DNA of 64,000 nucleotides, taken from the NCBI RefSeq assembly GCF_002288925.2, contig NW_022098043.1:10303489-10367488 (forward strand). Direction: 5' to 3'. This document shows, piece by piece, positions 11,825 through 20,755 of this stretch. This DNA comes from Delphinapterus leucas (Eukaryota; Chordata; Mammalia; Artiodactyla; Monodontidae). The notes under the pieces are model-generated. The model had not been told where the DNA came from, searched no databases, and saw nothing but the letters and a program-made list of their open reading frames with translations. Numbering within the stretch: position 1 is the stretch's first letter; each line of letters starts with the position of its first letter. The position numbers and the translations under genes are program-made.

Positions 11825-11990
11825 CCTCCATCTGATGCGCCAGGCACTTCGCTAAGTGCATACTCACATCAAACCCTATAGTACAGACAGGATTGATGAC
11901 TCATCAGGACCATTTTACAGATAAGACAATTGAGGCTCAGGAAGGTTAATAAGTAAGCTGCCTAGGGTAGCACCGCTAGCAGGGGATAGG
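11825..11990 (-). repeat. MIR (minus)
   Basis: 'tgatgcgccaggcacttcgctaagtgcat', 'ccattttacagataagacaattgaggctcagg', antisense MIR. Confidence 0.75.
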
Positions 11991-13160
11991 AGGGGCGAAG
12001 CGGCCTTGCCTGCACAGCCCACTCTCACAAGGGCTGTCAAGCTGGCTGGGTGAGGGGATGAGCCAGCAGGTTAAACATCACACCTGCAATTTTGCTCTAT
12101 TTACTTTCAATGCACCCATTCTTTTCTCTATAAATCACAGTGTCCTGCCCTTGTCAGGATCATCAAAGGCCCAATTAACCCTGAATACTGTGGCCCCTTC
12201 TTTGCAAACTTCCCCCAAACCCACAGCTTTTCAGACTGGGAAAATTACAAAGCTGGTAGAAAACCAGCCCAGCAAGCAAGCATTTATTCTATAGCGACCC
12301 TGTGGGGGGAGGGGGAGAAACCCACATGCGTAAGAAAACCACACACAGCAGCTAAATTCTGACTGCCAAGCCTTTATTAGTGGTGATGAAAGGCAGCAAA
12401 AACAGCGCAGGGCTTTCTACTCCCAGGCGGGGGCTGCAGTCCCAGGAATTAGTCATGTTTTGACTGGTGGAGTTATGGAATTTATAATGGAGGCCCCACA
12501 GAAATTAAACACGGATTACGGCCAACTCCCTCCCCCAGCCGGTCTCCAGCAGGAAGTGCCGCTGGGCTCCCTCACCCCCTCCAGGAGCCTGGTTTGCCGG
12601 CCCGGAGTCCTGTCTCAAGATGGTGACCCCTACGGTGCAGGGTTACAGAGGAGGTAACTCTGGCTACCCTGTCCACCCCTCATGGAATCCTGGACAGTGG
12701 GGATCAGGTCTGTCCTCTGTGTCCTGGGCAGCACCAACCACCAAACTGGGGTTCAGTAAGACTCAAAATGAATCTGTGTCTTCAACCCCACCAGCGTTCT
12801 TGGGTTAAGCATTGCTCTCTCCCTGGAGGGAGCTAATAGTTGAGGGGTTAGCCACAGAACTGGGGTTCAGGAGAAGTGGCCTGAATTTAGGCAAAGAGTT
12901 CCAATGAATTCTGCCTTAATTAAGGAAAAGAGTTGGACCCACCTCTCACACTCTGATTTTAGGGCTGCTTTAAAACTCCGAAGATCCCTGAGAGTGGTTG
13001 TATATCAAGGTCATAACACCTTAGTGGAAAAGTTCATCAAAAGGACAGGATGAAGAGGAAAGTTTGCCAGCAGTACCTGGGCTTTGTGATGCCTGTATGT
13101 AGTTGGTTGCTCTTAGAGCCTTTGATCCTGGCTTTTTGTTACAGATGAGTGACTCAGGGA
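11991..13160. other. Gene-free stretch; candidate regulatory block 12370-12520
   Basis: No gene. 12060-12300 and 12370-12520 are unique. The latter includes aattagtcatgttttgactg and atggaatttataatgg, unlike any repeat here. The remainder (12520-13160) has nothing recognisable. Confidence 0.35.
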
Positions 13161-13164
13161 GAAA

Positions 13165-13455
13165 ATTAACCATTAATGAGCACCTACTATGTCCCAGGCA
13201 CTGTACTAAGCCACTTTAGAAACATTCTTCAGTCTCAGAGTAGACGCCTAATAAGTATTCGTTGAATGAATAAATGACTTAAAGCCCCGTATCAGCCCTG
13301 TGAGGTAGGTACTATTATACTATTATCACCTCTTTACAGTTGAGGCAATAGAACCAAAAAGACGGACTCTCCTTTGCCCCAGGGAACACAGCATCCAAGT
13401 GGGGATCAGAGATTCAAGCCCAAGTCTGTCTGACTCTGACATCAGAGCTCTTAGG
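13165..13455 (-). repeat. MIR (minus)
   Basis: 'taatgagcacctactatgtcccaggcactgta', 'cctgtgaggtaggtactatta', 'gagattcaagcccaagtctgtctgact'. Contains a short extra segment near 13230-13275. Confidence 0.75.
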
Positions 13456-13985
13456 AAGGGACAGCCACGGTTCCTTCTTTCTCAGCAGGGGTTGACTTCT
13501 TGGAAGAGGAGATCACGAATGAGGCTGGAAAGAAGCGAAAAGCCAGGGAGCTGTTCTGAGACTTGCAGTGCTGAAAAAGTACATGGAGCCAAGCACTGAT
13601 GTCCCAACCGGGACGGGGCATGTCTGGCTCTCAGCCTGAATTCATCTCACTCTCTCACCTTGGAGATGACTCTCCCCAAGCCCCACACTGGTGGCTGTCT
13701 CTCCTGCCGTCATCCAGGATGATGTGCTCCGAAACTGACAACAACCGGACATCAGCTTGCCGATAGGAAGATCTGTTAGTCCCTCGAACGCACCACGACT
13801 CCAAGTATTGCCAATACCAAATTCCCAATCTAAAGCGTCAGAGAGAAGCAAGGTCCTGGACAACACAAAACCTGTTTCTCTTAGAGTCTAATGGAATGCA
13901 TGTTTTCATAATTTATAGTATTACTCTGGTCAGATCTTCTCTGGACCATTGTCCAGGCTATACCCAGAGCTCTAATTCTTCAAGC
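13456..13985. other. Gene-free stretch
   Basis: Unique sequence; a short MaLR/MER-like flavour is possible but not recognised. No gene. Confidence 0.35.
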
Positions 13986-14470
13986 GATGTCATGACTCTG
14001 CTTCCAATTCTGACAGTTCTCCCCATCACCCTCAGGATGACGTCTTCACTCCTTGGGTGACACTCAATGTCCTTCAAGAGCTGGCCCTACCAACCTCCAC
14101 CTTCATCTTTCCTGACTCCCTACTACCCTCATTCTCCAGCCATTCTAAGTGTTCCATCTATTTAACCCCACACCAGGTCGTCAAAAGCAGCCATCAGGTT
14201 GCTAGCAGGGGCAACCATTCCAAACAAAAGGAAGAGCATGTGCTAAGTCCTACTCCTCTGGCAAGAGTCATCTCAGGCGTCACTTCCTACAGAAGACCCC
14301 TCTGGCTGACTGCCTCTCCCTGTAGCCAGCCACTCTCCATCCCTGTGATACCTTTGTATATAGAATGTGATTCTGCCCCATCACTAAATTACCCTACAAC
14401 GCCTTCCCCTGGAAAGTTAACACTTTTTGATGTTTTGTATCACCAGCACCTTCCTGCATGTGATCAAGTA
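13986..14470 (+). repeat. L2 LINE 3' fragment
   Basis: 'tgtccttcaagagctggccctaccaacctccacctt', 'ctccagccattctaagtgttcc' and 'gtcacttcctacagaagacccctctggctgac' are L2-type phrases. Relic. Confidence 0.6.
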
Positions 14471-14534
14471 AAAATAAACAGAAAAGCCAGGTTTTTTGCC
14501 TAAGGACTTTATCAATAGAGGCTGGTGTATACAG

Positions 14535-14785
14535 ATGTAATAATAGCTAATCCTTATTTGTCTGGCACTTGCTAAGTGTTTTACATACGTTAACTCATCA
14601 AAACCATCTGGTAATCATCAAAACCACCCTGGGGTAGGTGTCTTTATTGGGCCCATTTTACAGATGGGAAAACTGAGGTACAGGAGGTTAAGTAACTTCC
14701 TTCAAGGCGACAGAGCTAGAAAGCAGCACAGCAAGAATGATAATCCACACAGTCTGGCTTCAGAGTATGATCCTTTGTCCATTTC
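14535..14785 (-). repeat. MIR (minus)
   Basis: 'ctggcacttgctaagtgttttacatacgttaactcatc', 'cccattttacagatgggaaaactgaggtacagg', 'agtctggcttcagagta'. Confidence 0.85.
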
Positions 14786-16219
14786 AGAATCTGCCTCTCT
14801 AGGCAAAGGGGACATAGAGGTGGGAGAGACACTGAAAGTCTCTTCTAGAGCCAGGAGGGTACTCAGCATCAACGCTGACTTTGTTCTCTGTATCAGCAGA
14901 ACCTAAAGCTTCTATCAGGGTTATCTCAGGAAACTTGGGCATCCAAACCCTACCCAAACCCAAATACAAGGGTGCCAAGCCCCAGCAGAAACTGGCAATA
15001 GAAACTGGCAGGACTGTACCCTCACAGCTGTGAACGGCCCGCCTGGGGGGCCTTCCCTTTGTCCCCTCTGCCAGCTCCACCCAGCCCCTTCCCCAGCTGC
15101 CAAGACCCTGCCTCCCACCCCCCTGCACCTGGTTGCCCCTGGCAGGCAGCCCCGGACCCCTCGTGGAGGATAAGCTTCCCCCAGCTCAGAGCAGCTGCCA
15201 GACAATGCCAGAGCCAACAGGCATCTTCTGGGCACCACTCACTGCCCTGCCAGGCCTGGCGTGCCAGCAGTTCCATGTTAGGTTGATGGCCCTGCACAGC
15301 CCCACGGAGCTACTATTTTTAACTTAATTGGAGAGTGGAAGGAGAGAGATGGTACCCAGCAAGGGAGTTTTAAAAGCTTTCGAGGTGGGGGAGGGGGAAG
15401 AAAGTGAAGAAAAGTTCGTAATTATACACCAGGCAGCCAGATTTGATGCTTGAACAGAAAGGTTAAATGTTACATTTGGAATAAAATGAGAAAAAAAGTT
15501 CTGATGACAGTTGCCCAGAGCTAAATAGGGGAAAAAAAAAAATACCCCTTGCCCATCTCTTCTCCAGCTCCCGCTTTTCTCTCGTACTCGTTTCTGTGTT
15601 TCCCCACTTCTGCTTTTTAAGGATCAAGAGTACACAAATAAACCGATTTGGAGCACAAGGATGACTGTTTGGTATGTCAGCACCTTGACTGCAATTCAAA
15701 AGCAGCTTTCACTCAAGCCTGGAAAAACCACACATCTGCATCTCTCAGGCCAAGGGGTCCAACAAGGCCCAGAAAACTGGGAAGGTGGTCTGGAACTGTG
15801 CATAACATCTTGGGCCTTAGTATGGATAAACCTAGCTTCAAATCCCTCCTCTGTCAAGGGACAGATGCTGTGGGTTAACTCACCCAATGCCCATCTGCCT
15901 CCTGTTTCTTTCAGCTACTTCTAAGTAATGAGACATAAGCAGAAGTCAGCTGGATGAGGCTTTCCCATAAACAGATACATGGCACACTCCCTTCAACCTG
16001 CCTTTTCCTGCAAGAAATGTGGGTGTGATGCCAGGAGCTACTGCAGCTATTTTGTGAAACGAGACAACAAACTAAAATTGGAAAAGAGTCCTTGATGATG
16101 GAGCTATACCACTGGTCCACTGGACTGCCTACTTGTTACCTGAGACAAAAAATCCCAATATGTTTCAGCCACTTTTAGTCTAGTTTCCTTCCAGGAATGC
16201 TGAATCCATTCCTACTTTG
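14786..16219. other. Gene-free stretch; unique AT-rich block at 15300-15640
   Basis: No gene. 15305-15520 (ctactatttttaacttaatt, then gaaaagttcgtaattataca) is unique, contains a MEF2-like ctatttttaa, and resembles a conserved non-coding element; inference only. Around 15770-15890 there are weak MIR-like phrases. Confidence 0.35.
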
Positions 16220-16425
16220 GCAATCCGTTATTAGCTTGAGCATGATTGTGAACTTGAGCAGGTGCTTAACATCTCTAAGCTTCAGTTTTCCTATTTGTAA
16301 ATGGGGACAAAGATCACTTATTTCACAGTGTGCACGTGAGGATTAAATGCAATTCCATTTGTAAAGCACTCACCACAATGCCCAACAAGGCACAGTGCCT
16401 GCTGTTGCTATTAATACTCCTGATT
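16220..16425 (+). repeat. MIR (plus)
   Basis: 'cttgagcaggtgcttaacatctctaagcttcagttttcctatttgtaaatgggga', 'gtgaggattaaatgcaattcc', 'aaagcactcaccacaatgccc'. Confidence 0.85.
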
Positions 16426-17488
16426 AGTAAGAGAGAAATATCAAATTATAAAATTTAAAGTAATATCTCTTATTTCAATTAACTTTCTAGCTCTCAAAAT
16501 GACTTACCTTTTATTTTAGCTCATTCTCAACCCCAAACCTCTGAGAGGAGGAAGTGTTACTCTCTATCGTACACCTGATAGACTCAGAGAAGACTCAGAA
16601 GAAGCCCAAGGTAGCTTCATTACTGACAGGGCTCAAGTCTGACTCCAAATCTCTGGGGCATTCTAGGCCCCACTTCTGCCCCTGGGGACCACTGATGGCT
16701 CAATTTCGGGTATAAGGATGTGGTTGAGAGAATATGGTTCATGTGTCAAAGATGAGGTGAGCTTGACTGTGGTCTCCAAATCCCTCCTCCTATTCCTGGA
16801 ACATCAGGGTTCCCTGGGCGTCAATCCTCTACCCACTATACTTTTGGTTCCCTAATGTTGAGGGACAGATGGGAACCAAACATTAGGGAAACCAAAAGCC
16901 CCTTCCAGAAGCATCCGTATAACAAAGTGGTTGACATCCCAGACTGGATTTGAACCCAACTTCTGCCGCTTACCAGAAAAAAAAATTTGTTAAATAAATA
17001 GTAAGTTAGAACTCCTTTCTCTGTATTAGTTAAAATAAGCAAAAAGCTGCTGTAACAACCCCCAAAGCCCAGTGGCTGAACATAGGAGATTCTTCCTCAA
17101 GTCCCAGGGCAGTGCAGGTTGGTGGGACTGGGTGAGGTTGGGGAGCGGGCTCTGCTCCACTCAGTCAATTTGCCTCCTTCCACCTGCTACTCTGCCCCTC
17201 CCCCATTAGATCCACTGCATCCCACAGGCTGATGGGGCTATTTTAAGGATCAGGCACCCACTGAACTAGCCAGAATCTATGTGTGGTCAGCCCTACCTAA
17301 CTCCGAGGACACTGGGAAGTGTGAGCTCACAATGTGCTAAGGAGGGAGGGGCACAGTCGCCGATGGTCGCCAGCAATCTCCATCTCGGTCCACCCCATCC
17401 AAAATAGGCATCCCTCCACCACCCAGATCACGTGACCTTGTAACACTTAATTCATTTTATTCTTCATCATCTGAGATAGATTTCCCTG
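16426..17488. other. Gene-free stretch
   Basis: Old repeat-like phrases occur at 16540-16680 (antisense MIR-like) and 17030-17330 (recurrent DNA resembling 'tagttaaaataagcaaaaagctgctgtaacaa'). No gene. Confidence 0.35.
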
Positions 17489-17800
17489 CAGGCACACCTC
17501 ATTTTCTTGTGCTTCACAAATAATTGTGGGGTTTTTCTGGTGTTTTCTCTTTTTTTTTCAGACTGATTTGTGGCAACCCGGTGTCAAGCAAGTCTATAGG
17601 CGCCACTTTTCCAACAGGATTTACTCACTTCATGTCTCTGTATCACAGTTTGGCGATTCTCGCAATCTTTCAAACTTCTTCATCATTATTATTATATTTA
17701 TTATGGTGATCTGTAATCTTTGATGTTACTACTACAGTTTGTTGAAGCCTCAGATGAGAGCATCTTTTAGCGATAAAGTATTTTTAAATTAAGGCATGTG

Positions 17801-17994
17801 TTTTTTTTNNNNNNNNNNNNNNNNNNNNNNNNNNNNNNNNNNNNNNNNNNNNNNNNNNNNNNNNNNNNNNNNNNNNNNNNNNNNNNNNNNNNNNNNNNNN
17901 NNNNNNNNTGTGGGATCTTCCCGGACCGGGGCACGAACTCGTGTCCCCTGCATCGGCAGGTGGACTCTCAACCACTGCGCCACCAGGGAAGCCC
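17801..17994 (-). mobile_element. CHR-type SINE, partly hidden by an assembly gap
   Basis: The plus strand shows poly-T, then 100 N, then 'gtgggatcttcccggaccggggcacgaactcgtgtcccctgcat ... caccagggaagccc', the reverse complement of the SINE head. The copy at 58387-58600 shows what the missing part should look like. Confidence 0.85.
17809..17908. other. Assembly gap, exactly 100 N
   Basis: Exactly 100 consecutive N, a conventional placeholder for a gap of unknown size rather than a measured length. Confidence 0.98.
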
Positions 17995-18119
17995 ATAAAC
18001 ATAACTTTTATATGCACTGGGAAACCAAAAAATTCACGAGGCTCTCTTTTTTGTGATATTCGCTTTATCGCCGTGATCTGGAACTGAACCCTCAGCATCG
18101 CCCAGGTCTGCCTGTATCT

Positions 18120-18245
18120 ATCGCCTGCGCCCTCACAGCAGATGACAATCTCCTGAAACCAGAAACTTCATGTATCTTTTTCACCTAGTGCCTAGCATAA
18201 TACCAGGCACATAGCAGTTCTCCAATATTTACTGAATAAATATTA
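18120..18245 (+). repeat. L2/MIR-like 3' end
   Basis: 'cacctagtgcctagcataataccaggcacatagcagttctccaatatttactgaataaat' is the common L2/MIR tail. Confidence 0.65.
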
Positions 18246-18484
18246 CACTAATAGGAACGCAAACTTCAGCAGAGTATTGGGACGTGCGGGATGAATGGGG
18301 AGAACGTGGCGACGGAAGAAGGATGCTCCAGGCCCTCATCCATTCTGCTCAGTGGGAACCACTGTTCACAGGTCTCCAAAGTCCTCAGGGGCTTCCCTGG
18401 CCCCACCCTGGCACTCACATACTCACGTTCCCTGGGTCCCCCCAAAGGGACTGCCCACCCTACCCCCATCCATCACAGAAGGCA

Positions 18485-19007
18485 GCACTTTCAAACAAGT
18501 TGTTTATTTGCAATATAGAAAACAAGACCCTGGCCAGGGGCCCAAGGGCCGGAAGGGCACTCCAGGCTACCTGCACCAACTCCTCCCCAGTCAATGAGAG
18601 GATGGAGGTCTAGAAACGTCAACTATCCCCATCCCCACCCTCCCTATCCCCCACTCAAAACTAATTCTCTCTTGCCCCAGTTAAAACCTACTCAACCAAA
18701 AGAATGGGACAACCCAAGGGAGATGCCAGGACAAATAAGTAGCTATTAAGCATGGAGATGGCAGCTGGCCGCTCCCATCCCAGTGACAGACCACCCCCCT
18801 GGAAGGCTTCCAGGGATGACACCCTGTCCTCCCATGGGTTGGAGCCCACTCCTGAAACAAGATAAAACCCTAGAACCTAAAAAAAATCCCTCATGACCTT
18901 TGAATTCCAAAGCCAGCTAACCCCATCCCGGCCCAGCCCCTTTTGCTGAAATGAATCCACCCATGCCCATCTGATGGGAGCTGGGTTCCAGGAGCAAAGC
19001 CAGCCCA
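18485..19007 (-). other. ACTL8: ACTL8 3' UTR
   Basis: About 520 nt separate the stop codon from the first good polyadenylation signal. The stretch is free of recognisable interspersed repeats, unlike most of the window. The 3' end is estimated from the signal at 18503-18508 plus a typical 10-30 nt to cleavage. Confidence 0.7.
18503..18508 (-). terminator. ACTL8: ACTL8 polyadenylation signal AATAAA
   Basis: The plus strand reads tttatt, i.e. AATAAA on the gene strand, about 500 nt after the stop. It is followed on the gene strand by a GT-containing stretch (gtttgaaagtgctgccttct) suitable as the downstream element. Confidence 0.75.
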
Positions 19008-19757
19008 TCACATCTTGAAACTCTCATCATACTCGTCTTTGGTCATCCACTTAGACTTGTAAGTCGACAGATGAGCCACTACAGACGCTCCTAGCCAGAC
19101 ACTAAAGTTCCTGTTGGAACCCACCCACATGGTGGTCTTGGTGGAGGAGAAATGATCAGCGATCAGCCTGTACAGACGCTTGGTGAAGCCAGGATAGAGG
19201 GTGTTGCCCCCGCAGGCCATCAGGTGGGAGACGAGCAGTGGGTGCATGGAGGCCTCACAGGTCTCGATGGAATCCAGGACGGCCTGGGAGATGCTGGGCC
19301 CTTGCAGGTCGAACACCTCAGGGCTGAAGAACATCTCAGGAGCCAGCCGCTGCATGGGGGTCAGCTCCACATGGCTGCCATCCGGGAGCTGATAGGCATT
19401 ACTCTCATCGGAGCCTCTTGGCAGGCTCTGATAAAAGTCCAGTGACTCCCCCAGATTCTGCGGCACGTAGCACTTGGTCATCTGAGTGGTGGCCACCGTA
19501 TCCAGCTGAAACAGGTTGTGTCGATTGTGATCTTCCTTAAAAAGGCTCTTGAAGAGATAGGCCGACAGATCCTGGCCTGCAAACTCCAGCATCTTAGCAC
19601 TGGACCGTAAGGGGCAGCCCAGATGGAAAGGCTGCACGCGGGTCAGGCCGTAGCCTGAATCTACCACCACGCCGGTCAGGAGGCCAGAGGCATACAGGGA
19701 CATCTCCAGCTGGTCAGCCAGGAAGATGCACGGGACATCCAGTAACTCAAACATAAT
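19008..19757 (-). CDS. ACTL8: ACTL8 terminal coding exon
   Basis: This exon encodes residues 117-365 and the TGA stop (19010-19008). The acceptor reads cccttcttgcag, then ATTATGTTTGAG, giving IMFELLDVP directly after the LE that ends the previous exon. The open frame extends to 20237, but the extra 5' part is intron read-through without actin similarity and includes the polypyrimidine tract. The exon carries the phosphate-2 loop, the hinge region, the adenosine-binding GGNTLYPG motif and the NFSVWLGASVVAHLSTY segment typical of actin subdomain 1. No stop or frameshift is present. Confidence 0.95.
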   Translation of the reverse strand: MMFELLDVPCIFLADQLEMSLYASGLLTGVVVDSGYGLTRVQPFHLGCPLRSSAKMLEFAGQDLSAYLFKSLFKEDHNRHNLFQLDTVATTQMTKCYVPQNLGESLDFYQSLPRGSDESNAYQLPDGSHVELTPMQRLAPEMFFSPEVFDLQGPSISQAVLDSIETCEASMHPLLVSHLMACGGNTLYPGFTKRLYRLIADHFSSTKTTMWVGSNRNFSVWLGASVVAHLSTYKSKWMTKDEYDESFKM

Positions 19758-20723
19758 CTGCAAGAAGGGAGAAGATGGACACTCAGGGTATTTTCCCCAA
19801 AGTGTCCCGATCCATTTCTGTTTTCCCCAAGGCCTCACTACACGTCTGCTCACAATGTTGAAGTCGGCACAGACCTGTGTCCTGCAGGGAACAGCTGGCC
19901 CCTTGGAGCTTATGCTGGGGGAATAAGGGAAGGGCTCTGGAGGATTAGAAAGAGCCAGATTGGCCCTTGGGAGCTTGCCTGATGATGGCCTTTCAGAGGA
20001 CCATTTTGGTGGAGGGGTGGGAAGAGACCTCAGCCTGTGAGAAAGGGCGCTGAGATGCCGGGTTATGTGAGCAGTGGGGACACAAGTGGCGGCCATAGTG
20101 AAGGGCCAGATTTCCAGCCTGAACGATTTACTTAGAAGAAAGAGATGAGAGAAGAAACAAGTGCTGCATCCCCAAGTTTCTGACACTACAGATGCAGAAG
20201 GGCTGTAACATCCCATCCTTCTGTAGCCTTTGGCCACTTACCCACCTTTGCAGGCCCGGGCAAGTCTACCTTCTCCCCTCAGTGGGAGGGACCTCCCTCC
20301 ATTCCCACGCTCAGAATATTGTCCCCTCACCATCCATTCCCCAAATAGAATAGAAGCCAAGGTCCTCTTTTTCAAACAGAAAATCAAACATGACTCCCCC
20401 AACCCCACTTAAAGCCCCCCAGGAGCTGCTTATTCACTCAGAGCAGAGGTTGGGAAGCATTTTCTGTAAACGGCTCAGGAGGCCAGATGTAGCAAATAAA
20501 AATACAAGATGCCCAATTAAATCTGAATTTCAGGGCTTCCCTGGTGGCGCAGTGGTTGGAGTCCGCCTGCCGATGCAGGGGACGCGGGTTCGTGCCCCGG
20601 TCCGGGAGGATCCCGCGTGCCACGGAGCAGCTGGGCCCGTGGGCCGTGGCCGCTGCGCCTGCGCGTCCGGAGCCTGTGCTCCGCGGCGGGAGAGGCCACA
20701 GCAGTGAGAGGCCCGCGTACTGC

Positions 20724-20755
<32 letters not shown>

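Larger units (their letters stand above)
17489..18114 (+). mobile_element. Tigger-type (TcMar) internally deleted DNA transposon, split by a SINE and an N gap
   Basis: The terminal inverted repeats read caggcacacctcattttctt and, at the far end, cccaggtctgcctg followed by TA. The copy at 50720-51195 matches it across its length ('gtgtcaagcaagtctatagg', 'tgatctgtaatctttgatgttacta'). A CHR SINE lies at about 17801-17994 and a gap at 17809-17908. Confidence 0.8.

Noticed and set aside
17784..18098. Frames crossing the run of unknown residues
   Set aside because: They span the 100-N gap and a SINE; not coding.
19758..20237. N-terminal extension of the ACTL8 terminal exon frame (MAKGYRRMGC...)
   Set aside because: It is intron read-through: no actin similarity, and a canonical acceptor lies at 19758-19759.
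20534..20620. tRNA-like sequence with box B in the SINE heads
   Set aside because: These are tRNA-derived SINE promoters, not tRNA genes; they lack a foldable full cloverleaf.
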